NCBI GenBank assembly: GCA_003233475.1 | Contig: QILU01000220.1 | Location: forward strand, 1 to 9,057 | Reading direction: 5' to 3' | Length of the DNA: 9,057 nt | From: Ahrensia sp. | Lineage (GTDB): Bacteria; Pseudomonadota; Alphaproteobacteria; Rhizobiales; Rhizobiaceae | In this document: positions 1 through 6,279 of the stretch, in pieces | Layout of the letters: each line of letters begins with the position of its first letter | Numbering within the stretch: position 1 is the stretch's first letter | Made by a program: the position numbers and the translations under genes | Notes under the pieces: model-generated | Told to the model about the DNA's origin: nothing | Seen by the model: the letters and a program-made list of their open reading frames with translations, nothing else | Database searches by the model: none

Positions 1-662
1 AAAATTCCGCAAATGCGGATATCGTTGTTGGTTTGAGCTTCCAGTGCCTTAATCAGATCTTCGGCGTTTTCACCCCCGCCAACAATAACAGCCCGCCGTT
101 CCAACCGGCCGTCGCGGCCCCAGCGGCGTACCATCATCGCAACAATACTGCGAAACGAGATAAAGAAAACTATCCCGCTTAAAAACCACAACCCGTACCA
201 GATACGAGAATAATAAATCGAAACACGCATGAAAAATGCAAACAGCGCCAGGAAGGCGAATACCGAGCTCCATGCCAGTAAAACCCGCCCCAGTTGCGAA
301 ATGCTGGAGCGCAGGGAAGACACCTGATAGGTATCGGCCGCCTGCAGCGCAACAACGGTGAAAAAGGAAATGATGACGCAAGTCAGCAGGTAATAATTAT
401 TCACCCCATCCTTGGTCACGACATAGGAAAAGTAAATCCCAAGCCCAATCAGTAAAACCGCAAAGAATTCGAAAATTCGTAAGCCATTTGCCAAAACAAA
501 CGGCGAAACGGCATTTTGCGCGAACTGGGAAGCAACCTGCTCGGCCCGCTCGCTTAGTTTGATGTTTTCGCGCGGCTTTTCAGCAGAACCGGCAATACTG
601 GAAGCCATAACCGCACCTGCGTTGAAGGTATGTTTTGGATCTTTAGAATCACGAACGCTCAT
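1..662 (-). CDS. Undecaprenyl-phosphate hexose-1-phosphate transferase (polyprenyl glycosylphosphotransferase), N-terminal part, cut by the left edge
   Basis: The reading frame stays open from an ATG at 662-660 to the window edge, giving 220 complete codons. A soluble, polar N-terminus (about 1-60) is followed by four predicted transmembrane helices near residues 63-82, 90-108, 126-146 and 154-173. A basic stretch (VRRWGRDGRLERR, 178-190) then leads into a Rossmann-like strand and glycine turn, VIVGGGENAEDLI (192-204). This is the layout of the WcaJ/ExoY-type family (TIGR03023-like), whose catalytic bacterial sugar-transferase domain lies at the C-terminus, here off the window. The enzyme would load the first hexose phosphate onto undecaprenyl phosphate in the inner membrane. 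It follows the glycosyltransferase gene on the same strand after a 110-bp gap. The start is uncertain: neither this ATG nor the in-frame GTG at 674 has a good ribosome site, while the ATG at codon 19 (608) follows GCAGGTG at suitable distance. The sugar transferred cannot be told. Confidence 0.88.
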   Translation of the reverse strand, partial: MSVRDSKDPKHTFNAGAVMASSIAGSAEKPRENIKLSERAEQVASQFAQNAVSPFVLANGLRIFEFFAVLLIGLGIYFSYVVTKDGVNNYYLLTCVIISFFTVVALQAADTYQVSSLRSSISQLGRVLLAWSSVFAFLALFAFFMRVSIYYSRIWYGLWFLSGIVFFISFRSIVAMMVRRWGRDGRLERRAVIVGGGENAEDLIKALEAQTNNDIRICGI

Positions 663-772
663 TGCAGCAGCCACATTTATTCAATTGAAAATATCTTCTT
701 GCCAAAACCTAACGATAAGCCGCTAAGAAACCCTTTATATTTAGGATCGGGATTCATGAATTCCGTGCGAAT
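663..772 (-). other. Gap between glycosyltransferase and priming-transferase genes, with a small hairpin and a 26-codon reading frame
   Basis: This 110-bp gap is much longer than the 3-bp spacing of the upstream gene pair. At its upstream end, TGAATTC-cgtgc-GAATTCA (757-775) is a perfect 7-bp inverted repeat with a 5-nt loop that covers the stop codon of the glycosyltransferase gene. No T-run follows on the minus strand, so it is not a standard terminator. An ATG at 757-755 opens a 26-codon frame ending with TAA at 679-677. No convincing -35/-10 pair is seen. Confidence 0.4.
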
Positions 773-1933
773 TCAGGCGGGCTGTAATGTATCGCGATAA
801 GCCTGCATCATTTCTTCGGCCATATTTTCCGCCGTGAAGTTTTCCTGAATACGTTCAAACAGCTTTTCAGCTGGAGGTAATCGTAAACTTCCATTCAACT
901 GACTGGCCATGGCGCCAACCAGAGCATCCAAATTGTCTGGCTCGATCAGGGAGCGGGAATACTCGCCAAAAATTTCGGGAATCCCCCCCACATTTGTAGC
1001 CAGCACCGGGCGTTTTGCAGCGAGCGCTTCCAGGACAATATAGGGCATGCTTTCCGCGCGGGAGGGAATGACCAGTGTTTTTCCAAGCCCAAACGCTTCG
1101 CGCGCAGGAAGCGGATTCAAAAATTTTGTGGAAACCAGTTCCCCAAGATTCTGCGCCCGCGCCTTGTAGTTTCCTAGGTCCGGGCCATCCCCTACTAATG
1201 TGGCAGTAAGGGGTTTGTTTGCTGATCTCCCGGTATTTTTGGCAACCAGCGGCAGAGCATCCAGGAACAAATCCACCCCCTTAAGATCACGCATCATCCC
1301 GATATACAAAAAGTCGGTGGCTTTTTTGCTTGTTGAAACGGGCTCGAATTCATCTTCAGTCAACCCATTTCGAACCAGTGTGTGGGGGCAGCGCGCCTTG
1401 CCAACATTTTTGAAATAGCCATCCCGTTCATAGGCGCTGACAAAAATCAATCGATCGGTGAAACGCTCCAGCAATTTTTCAAGCCCAAAGTAAACCCGCC
1501 CGGATATTTTGTTTCGATCATAATGAATGGAGCCGCCATGGGGGCAATATAAGCGCTTCGGGCCTGTTTTCCTGATTCCAGGCAGGCTGCCGATAACCCG
1601 AATATAAGCCCCCCCTTTGGCCCCGTGGGCGTGGAGAATATCAGCCTTCAACGATTTGATGTTTTTATAGAGGCTCCAAACAACCAAAATATCCTTTGGC
1701 CCGATACTTCGTTCCATGGAAATTCGGTTTAACCCCAGGGTTAGAATTGTTTCCAGTTCAGCCAGCCGCTCTTCTTCAAAGCTGCCGCCGGTGTTGTTGT
1801 CGCAAATCACTCCGACCTCATGGCCTTGTGCGGTTTGGGAAAGGATCAGATCTCGCACATGGCGAAAAATTCCGCCAACCGGAGATCGGAAGCAATGGAT
1901 TATTCTAAGCTTGGTCTCGCGCTTTGCGGGCAC
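773..1933 (-). CDS. GT4-family glycosyltransferase (GT-B fold)
   Basis: This 386-residue protein is a retaining GT-B glycosyltransferase that probably adds a sugar from a nucleotide donor to the lipid-linked repeat unit at the cytoplasmic face of the inner membrane. The N-terminal acceptor half shows the glycine loop SPVGGIFRHV (17-26), HAHGAKGG (101-108) and PHGGS (131-135). The C-terminal donor half shows VRNG (187-190), MRDLKG with candidate phosphate-binding Arg215 and Lys218, VGDGP (247-251), and the EX7E motif (Glu294...Glu302) followed by NVGGIPE (314-320). Length and motif order are normal for GT4. The start is a GTG at 1933-1931, only 3 bp after the export gene's TAG and in the same frame. 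No other start codon lies between that stop and the conserved domain, so GTG is effectively forced and translation is probably coupled. Donor and acceptor cannot be assigned from sequence. Confidence 0.92.
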   Translation of the reverse strand: MPAKRETKLRIIHCFRSPVGGIFRHVRDLILSQTAQGHEVGVICDNNTGGSFEEERLAELETILTLGLNRISMERSIGPKDILVVWSLYKNIKSLKADILHAHGAKGGAYIRVIGSLPGIRKTGPKRLYCPHGGSIHYDRNKISGRVYFGLEKLLERFTDRLIFVSAYERDGYFKNVGKARCPHTLVRNGLTEDEFEPVSTSKKATDFLYIGMMRDLKGVDLFLDALPLVAKNTGRSANKPLTATLVGDGPDLGNYKARAQNLGELVSTKFLNPLPAREAFGLGKTLVIPSRAESMPYIVLEALAAKRPVLATNVGGIPEIFGEYSRSLIEPDNLDALVGAMASQLNGSLRLPPAEKLFERIQENFTAENMAEEMMQAYRDTLQPA

Positions 1934-1936
1934 TTC

Positions 1937-2512
1937 CTAAAACAGCCGTTCGCGCAAAAATATCGTATCACCGGGTAAAATAGGATCGGTTATGGGAACC
2001 CGGCCGGTCATTACCTTGCCGTTGATCTGACGGGTAATATCCACATCTCTTTGGTACGCTCGGGCAGAATACCCCCCGGCAATCGCGATGGCGTTTTGCA
2101 CGGTCATGCCCGGAACGTAGGTGTATTGTCCGGCGGAACCCACTTCACCCATGATAAAAAACGGTCGATAACGATCCATCTCCACCGAAACGTCGGGATT
2201 ACGAAGGAACCCTTGCGCCAGTTTGCGTGCAATGCCCGTTTCAATTTCCTTGATAGTATATCCACGCGCCGCAACTGCACCCACAAGAGGGAAGGCGATG
2301 TAGCCTGCCTTGTCCACCACATAGGTGTTGGATAGATCAGCCTGCTCAAATACCGTCACCCGCAACCGGTCTCCGGCATCCAGCCGATAGGGCTGTTGAA
2401 TAACTTCATGAAACACCGCAGGGGCAGGTTTATAGGGGGAGGCGCAACCGGAAAGTGCCGCACTCAAAGCAACTCCAGATAGGCATGTTACGAGAAACCT
2501 GCGCCTGTTCAT
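1937..2512 (-). CDS. Polysaccharide export outer-membrane lipoprotein (Wza/GumB/ExoF-type OPX protein, short form)
   Basis: This 191-residue protein is the likely outer-membrane exit component of the export machine. MNRRRF begins a signal peptide that ends in a lipobox, L20-S21-G22-C23, so mature Cys23 should be lipidated. A Poly_export domain starts at PYRLDAGDRLRV (41-52) and runs to about residue 112. An SLBB-like beta-grasp segment follows (FFIMGEVGSAGQYTYVPGM, 118-136, to about 170), and the protein ends in PGDTIFLRERLF. It lacks the long C-terminal part of E. coli Wza, as do the short GumB/ExoF-like proteins common in rhizobia, so it is not truncated for its class. It heads the minus-strand unit, with AGGG about 9 nt before the ATG as a weak ribosome site. 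Its partner should be the divergently encoded chain-length protein. Confidence 0.93.
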   Translation of the reverse strand: MNRRRFLVTCLSGVALSAALSGCASPYKPAPAVFHEVIQQPYRLDAGDRLRVTVFEQADLSNTYVVDKAGYIAFPLVGAVAARGYTIKEIETGIARKLAQGFLRNPDVSVEMDRYRPFFIMGEVGSAGQYTYVPGMTVQNAIAIAGGYSARAYQRDVDITRQINGKVMTGRVPITDPILPGDTIFLRERLF

Positions 2513-2532
2513 TCGTTTTAACCCTGACTCAT

Positions 2533-2544
2533 ACCGGGGCCGGT
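2533..2544. repeat. GC-rich palindrome ACCGG-GG-CCGGT
   Basis: Two 5-bp arms around a 2-bp centre lie 21 bp upstream of the export gene start, inside its probable 5' leader. The string TACCGG at 2532-2537 also pairs with CCGGTA at 2569-2574, giving a larger stem that encloses the next palindrome. It may be an operator or a leader RNA structure; chance is possible at this length. Confidence 0.35.
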
Positions 2545-2548
2545 GTTT

Positions 2549-2571
2549 CCGGCAGCAAAATTGATTGCCGG
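2549..2571. repeat. Inverted repeat CCGGCA-N11-TGCCGG
   Basis: Perfect 6-bp arms are separated by 11 bp, a centre-to-centre spacing of 17 bp that would suit a dimeric regulator. It lies 37 bp upstream of the export gene start. The regulator is unknown. Confidence 0.4.
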
Positions 2572-2643
2572 TAAACCGACATTAAAAAAGAGGGTGTATT
2601 GTTAGTCACAACGCACCGATGAATGGATAAAACGCGATTATGG

Positions 2644-2658
2644 TTAATACGCCGTAAA
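2644..2658. promoter_or_regulatory. CtrA-like box TTAA-N7-TAAA (one mismatch to consensus)
   Basis: TTAA at 2644-2647 and TAAA at 2655-2658 are exactly 7 bp apart. The alphaproteobacterial cell-cycle regulator CtrA recognises TTAA-N7-TTAA, so this site differs at one base. A weaker relative, TTAA-N7-GTTA, lies at 2729-2743. AT-rich half-sites arise easily by chance, so the call is tentative. Confidence 0.25.
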
Positions 2659-2696
2659 CCCGAAGCGAATCTCTGATGACAGGTGCTGCGGCTCGA

Positions 2697-2708
2697 TTTC
2701 TTAAGAAA
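2697..2708. repeat. Perfect 12-bp palindrome TTTCTTAAGAAA
   Basis: The two 6-bp halves are contiguous and perfect. The site ends 3 bp before TATAAA (2712-2717), where a bound dimer would sit on or beside a plus-strand promoter for the chain-length gene. Operator function is inferred from symmetry and position only. Confidence 0.4.
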
Positions 2709-2729
2709 CCGTATAAACTGTCCGTAAAT

Positions 2730-2743
2730 TAACCCCTTGGTTA
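2730..2743. repeat. Interrupted palindrome TAACC-CCTT-GGTTA
   Basis: Perfect 5-bp arms flank a 4-bp spacer about 57 bp upstream of the chain-length gene start. It could be an operator or a small hairpin in the 5' leader. No T-run follows on either strand, so it is not a terminator. Confidence 0.3.
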
Positions 2744-2799
2744 CCATAAACGCACATCATCGCGCGCAACTGACATTAATTTTTGCGTGATTTGTTTTT

Positions 2800-4986
2800 A
2801 TGGCCGCCATCGATGATTTGAACCGAGATATTGATGTTGACCTGGGCGGCATTTTTGCCAGCATTTGGCGCAACAAATTCAAGATATTGCTCGCCAGTTT
2901 ATTGCTTACTGTTCTGGCATTTTTTGTGGTGCAGTCTATTTCGCCCCGGTACCGTTCAGAGGCACGGATTCTTATCCGCACCGGTGACCCAATTCTCACC
3001 AGCCCTTCAACAACGGGTAATCCTGAAAATCTCAATCTTGATGATTCTGGCATCGCCAGCAAGGTGCAACTGCTCCAGTCCCGCAGCATTGCCGCGAAAA
3101 TCATAGATGCGTTGGATTTGAAATCGGTGCCGGAATTTGATTCCCAACTGAAGCGCTCATCTTTCGATCGCATTGTTTCGCTCCTTGGTTTGAGTGACGA
3201 CGGGGGTGCGGTTACCGCGAATGACCGGGTGATGGAATCTTATTTTGACAAATTGACCGTATTTCAGGCAGAAGGCTCCCGCGTGATCGTGGTGCAATTC
3301 TGGTCCAAAAATCCGAAACTCGCCGCCGCCGTGCCAAACATGGTTGCAACAGAATATCTTGCTTTGCAGAAACGGTTGAAACGGGGTGCTGAACCCGCCG
3401 AGTTGGAAAAACTCCAGGCGGAACTGGCGACGTTAAGCACCAGCGTTAAGCAGGGCGAAACCGCAATGGCCGAGTTCCGCAGCGATAAGGATTTGCTGCA
3501 GGGCAGAAACAACAACAGTCTGGCAACCCAGGAGCTCTCGGAGCTTGCCACGGAATTGGGGCGTGTGCGTTCCCAGCTTTCCCGCGCCAAAGCAAATGCT
3601 GCATCCGTGCAACGTGCCTTAAATTCCGGCTCTCTGGACGCGGCTTCCAGCGTTCTACAATCTGCGCTCATACAACGCCTTCGCGAGCGCCAGATAACTC
3701 TTGGTACTCAACTCTCTGATCTTCAAACCACACTGCTTCCGGCCCATCCGCGAATTCGCAGCACCCGTTCTCAAATGGCGAGCATTGACACTCAAATTCA
3801 GCGTGAAGCGCGGAAAATCGGTAAAAGCCTGCAAGCCGAAGCTCGAATTGCGCAGGATCGGGAAAAAGATCTTCTGGTTCGCCGCAACGAATTGAAAGAC
3901 GAGGCGGCACGGGTTGGAAAAGAGCAGGTTGAGCTTCAGGAAATGGAACGGGAACTGGTGGCCAAACGCCAGCTTTTAAGCCAATACACCATCCGTTTGA
4001 AAGAAGCCAAATCGCGCCAGGCGCGGGAGTTTCTACCCGCAGATGCGTATGTTTTTTCCAAAGCCAGTGTTCCATCCAAATCCTATTTTCCCAAAAAACT
4101 ACCGACACTTTTTGGAACTTTTTTCGGAACATTTTTATTGGGATCGATGATTTCACTTGTCGGCAGCGTATTAAGCGGGAGCGATGTGCGTTCAAGAGTT
4201 TTGGAACAGCAAGTTCAATTTGATGACCCGGAAGCTTTGGCAGAAAATACCGCCCAAATTGTTTCCCCCAAAACTGTATCTCATGCAGCCAAACCCAATT
4301 TTTCACCTTCGGCTTCCCCACCCCTTGCACCTGAAATGAGCTCGCTGGTCGGAACTTCACCGCCTATTTCCCCGCCAAGTCCGCCACCAGTGAAAAACGG
4401 CCAATACAGTGTTGCCATCGTGGCAGAATCTTTGAAAATGCTGGGGAAAGGGCGTGCGATAATCCTGTCACCGGAAGCCGACGGGGGACTAAATTGTAGC
4501 GCATTGTTGGCCCGTGCACTTTCCGGGCAGGGGGCGACCGTGATTGTTTTGGACATGAGTGGAAGCGGAGGTGCGACAAAAATGATGTTAAAAACTCCTG
4601 ACCTTCCAGGAATAAAAGACATGCTGGGGCAAACGGCCTCAATTGCCAATGCAATTCATCGCGACAATACTTCCGCCGCTCATATTATGCCGACAGGGCA
4701 GCTTTCGAACAAACTGGCTGCCCAGAATGCGGAACGCCTGCCAGCCCTGCTCCAGATTTTGCAGGAGGCCTATGAATTTGTATTGGTTGATTGTGGTTCA
4801 ACAGGAATAGGCGGTTTGAAACGTGTATCAGACTCTAATTCCGTCAATATCATCGCAGCTGGCAGTGCTGACAGCCCTGGCGTAAAGTTGCTCGCCAACA
4901 AGTTGGAGCGTGCCGGGTATCATACCCCGCTAATCGTGCTCACTGGTTCTTCGCAAAATGAATTATCGAGCACAAACGCCGCCTGA
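2800..4986 (+). CDS. Wzz/GumC/ExoP-type polysaccharide co-polymerase with a degenerate tyrosine-kinase (pseudo-BY-kinase) domain
   Basis: This 728-residue inner-membrane protein should set chain length and couple polymerisation to export through the outer-membrane lipoprotein. The Wzz domain begins near DVDLGGIFASIWRNKFK (12-28), with TM1 at about 29-47. The periplasmic part is long and rich in predicted coiled coil (about 190-270 and 330-410). A GNVR-like segment (about 383-430, ending in PSKSYFPKK) leads into TM2 (about 437-458). A Pro/Ser-rich linker (500-530) connects to a cytoplasmic Rossmann-like domain (536-720). That domain aligns with BY-kinases, but its Walker A region reads SPEADGGLNCS (557-567) with no GK[S/T] lysine. 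Walker A' is VIVLDMS (581-587), missing the second Asp, while a Walker B-like FVLVDCG (660-666) remains. There is no C-terminal tyrosine cluster. It is therefore probably not an active kinase. The ATG has no ribosome site but is forced by an upstream in-frame TGA. Confidence 0.93.
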   Translation: MAAIDDLNRDIDVDLGGIFASIWRNKFKILLASLLLTVLAFFVVQSISPRYRSEARILIRTGDPILTSPSTTGNPENLNLDDSGIASKVQLLQSRSIAAKIIDALDLKSVPEFDSQLKRSSFDRIVSLLGLSDDGGAVTANDRVMESYFDKLTVFQAEGSRVIVVQFWSKNPKLAAAVPNMVATEYLALQKRLKRGAEPAELEKLQAELATLSTSVKQGETAMAEFRSDKDLLQGRNNNSLATQELSELATELGRVRSQLSRAKANAASVQRALNSGSLDAASSVLQSALIQRLRERQITLGTQLSDLQTTLLPAHPRIRSTRSQMASIDTQIQREARKIGKSLQAEARIAQDREKDLLVRRNELKDEAARVGKEQVELQEMERELVAKRQLLSQYTIRLKEAKSRQAREFLPADAYVFSKASVPSKSYFPKKLPTLFGTFFGTFLLGSMISLVGSVLSGSDVRSRVLEQQVQFDDPEALAENTAQIVSPKTVSHAAKPNFSPSASPPLAPEMSSLVGTSPPISPPSPPPVKNGQYSVAIVAESLKMLGKGRAIILSPEADGGLNCSALLARALSGQGATVIVLDMSGSGGATKMMLKTPDLPGIKDMLGQTASIANAIHRDNTSAAHIMPTGQLSNKLAAQNAERLPALLQILQEAYEFVLVDCGSTGIGGLKRVSDSNSVNIIAAGSADSPGVKLLANKLERAGYHTPLIVLTGSSQNELSSTNAA

Positions 4987-5088
4987 ACCGTTGCCGAATA
5001 CAATAAGAAATATTATCTCTCATAGCAGGGAAATTTAAATAATTATCGCTTATTATGAACGCAACCATCCCCTGCACCAATTGCTATA
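4987..5088 (+). other. AT-rich gap between chain-length and deacetylase genes with nested inverted repeats
   Basis: These 102 bp separate two co-directional genes. GCAGGG (5025-5030) pairs with CCCTGC (5070-5075), enclosing ATAAT (5039-5043) and ATTAT (5052-5056). The nested arms could form one weak hairpin in the mRNA. There is no T-run, so it is not an intrinsic terminator. TTGCCG (4991-4996) is a possible -35, but a good -10 at 16-18 bp is missing. Whether the two genes share one transcript is open. Confidence 0.35.
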
Positions 5089-6147
5089 ATGATCGAAAAT
5101 AACACCCGAAACACAAGGACAATACTTACCGGACTGAATTATTCCGGTCTTGATCGTATTTACCAGCAGCTCGATTCTGAGTTGGGGATGATATTGACAT
5201 TCCATCATGTGCGCCCGGACTTGGAGAACAAATTCTCACCCAATGCCCACCTGTCAATAGAGCCAGAATTCCTTGAAAAAGTCATTCAACTGCTTAGCCA
5301 CAGGCAGATTGAAGTTATTTCTTTAGACGAAGCGGTTGAACGAATTTCGCAGCCCCGTAGTGACGGGCGGTTTGCTGTTTTCACTTTCGATGACGGATAC
5401 CGCGATACGCTGGAGTGCGCCGCGCCTATTATGCGCAAATTTGATTTGCCCTATACCGTTTATATCGCGCCGGGATTTATCGAAGGCAGCGCCGATTTAT
5501 GGTGGGAGGGCATTGAGGAACTGGTGGACAAAAATGAGCACATTGTCTTGCGCGACAGTGGGAAGAATATTGAACTTGAATGCACTGATCTGGAATCCAA
5601 ATATCGCACCTATCGTTATCTGTTGAATTATTTTATCGAAACAACTCCGGAACTTGAGCAACGCCAACGTGCGCGTGATCTGTGTTCGAATTATAACATT
5701 GATCTGGACGCCCGGTTGAAAAAAGAAATGATGAACTGGGACGAGGTTCGTCAAATAATCCAGGACCCGCTTTGCACCGTTGGCGCGCACACATTAAACC
5801 ATATGGCGCTCGCCCGGTTGAATGAAAAAAATGCGATCGATGAAATGCTGTCGGGAGCAAATAAATTACAACACGAGCTTGGGAGCGCGCCGCGTCATAT
5901 GGCCTATCCTTACGGCTATCGGGCCGCCGCCGGGTCACGGGATTTTGCTCTTGCTAAGGAGGCTGGATTTTCATCCGCTGTTACCACAAGGCCGGGCATG
6001 ATATTTCCTCAACATAAGGGTCATCTAACCGCATTGCCCCGCATTTCCGTAAACGGCTTGTTTCAGCACAGGCGTTATTTAGCGCCACTAATATCCGGGC
6101 TGCCCACCAGATTGAGCACTCGATTCAAAAGAATTGATGTGGAGTAG
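5089..6147 (+). CDS. Polysaccharide deacetylase (NodB homology domain, CE4-like)
   Basis: This 352-residue protein probably removes N- or O-acetyl groups from the locus's glycan. The domain starts at GMILTFHHVRP (33-43). Motif 1 is FTFDDGYRD (98-106), with Asp101 as likely base and Asp102 as metal ligand. Motif 2 is GAHTLNH (232-238), with His234 and His238 as metal ligands. AYPYG (272-276) matches the third conserved motif. LPRISVNG (316-323) is a common C-terminal signature of this subfamily. About 130 residues lie between motifs 1 and 2, including an LWWE-containing insert (137-140) seen in exopolysaccharide-locus deacetylases. There is no signal peptide or membrane helix, so it appears cytoplasmic. 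The start is the first ATG after an in-frame TGA at 5056-5058 and has no ribosome site. A TATAAT string overlaps the ATG. The substrate is inferred from context only. Confidence 0.92.
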   Translation: MIENNTRNTRTILTGLNYSGLDRIYQQLDSELGMILTFHHVRPDLENKFSPNAHLSIEPEFLEKVIQLLSHRQIEVISLDEAVERISQPRSDGRFAVFTFDDGYRDTLECAAPIMRKFDLPYTVYIAPGFIEGSADLWWEGIEELVDKNEHIVLRDSGKNIELECTDLESKYRTYRYLLNYFIETTPELEQRQRARDLCSNYNIDLDARLKKEMMNWDEVRQIIQDPLCTVGAHTLNHMALARLNEKNAIDEMLSGANKLQHELGSAPRHMAYPYGYRAAAGSRDFALAKEAGFSSAVTTRPGMIFPQHKGHLTALPRISVNGLFQHRRYLAPLISGLPTRLSTRFKRIDVE

Positions 6148-6183
6148 AGAATCTTAAGTTTGTCTGGAATCATTTGACCGATT

Positions 6184-6242
6184 CCACCTCCTCCTTGTGG
6201 GGAGGTCGAACGCTGTCGTAGACAGGGTTCGGGTGGGGGTAT
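6184..6242 (+). repeat. REP-like unit, left copy
   Basis: This unit can also fold alone. CCACC (6184-6188) pairs with GGTGG (6232-6236) and encloses two hairpins. One is CCTCC-ttgtgg-GGAGG in the first arm. The other is CGAAC-g-CTGTC-gta-GACAG-g-GTTCG (6207-6231). The result is a Y-shaped fold instead of the long hairpin made with the right copy. Confidence 0.7.
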
Positions 6243-6279
6243 AAATCGCAGTAAAACAATGGGGTTTTGAGAGTACCTC

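Larger units (their letters stand above)
2513..2799. promoter_or_regulatory. Divergent promoter region between the export (minus) and chain-length (plus) genes
   Basis: This 287-bp non-coding stretch must hold the start signals for both arms of the polysaccharide locus. It contains a GC-rich palindrome cluster near the export gene (2532-2574), a perfect 12-bp AT-rich palindrome (2697-2708), an interrupted palindrome (2730-2743), and a TTAA-N7-TAAA site (2644-2658). TATAAA at 2712-2717 could be a -10 element for the plus-strand gene, but no good -35 is spaced to match. The short string CCGTAAA or CCGGTAAA recurs at 2569, 2652 and 2722. The plus-strand gene has no ribosome site, and an in-frame TGA at 2788-2790 limits its start to the ATG at 2800. 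A 72-codon minus-strand frame here (2529-2747) looks spurious. Confidence 0.6.

Noticed and set aside
70..381. 103-codon minus-strand frame at the left end
   Set aside because: It lies out of frame inside the priming-transferase coding region, which has clear membrane helices and a Rossmann motif in the other frame.
757..775. TGAATTC/GAATTCA hairpin as a terminator of the glycosyltransferase gene
   Set aside because: The stem is only 7 bp and AT-rich, and no T-run follows on the minus strand.
2529..2747. 72-codon minus-strand frame in the divergent intergenic region
   Set aside because: It has no ribosome site and a basic, low-complexity-free but family-less protein. It covers the promoter and palindromes of both operons, so it is most likely a chance frame.
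2757..3173. 138-codon minus-strand frame at the 5' end of the chain-length gene
   Set aside because: It is antisense to the conserved Wzz N-terminus and has no recognisable family.
3668..4360. 230-codon minus-strand frame inside the chain-length gene
   Set aside because: It is antisense to a well-supported coding region. Its translation has no recognisable domain and depends on the codon bias of the true gene.
5085..5090. Perfect TATAAT string as a promoter for the deacetylase
   Set aside because: It overlaps the ATG itself, so a transcript from it would begin after the start codon. There is no -35 at the correct distance.
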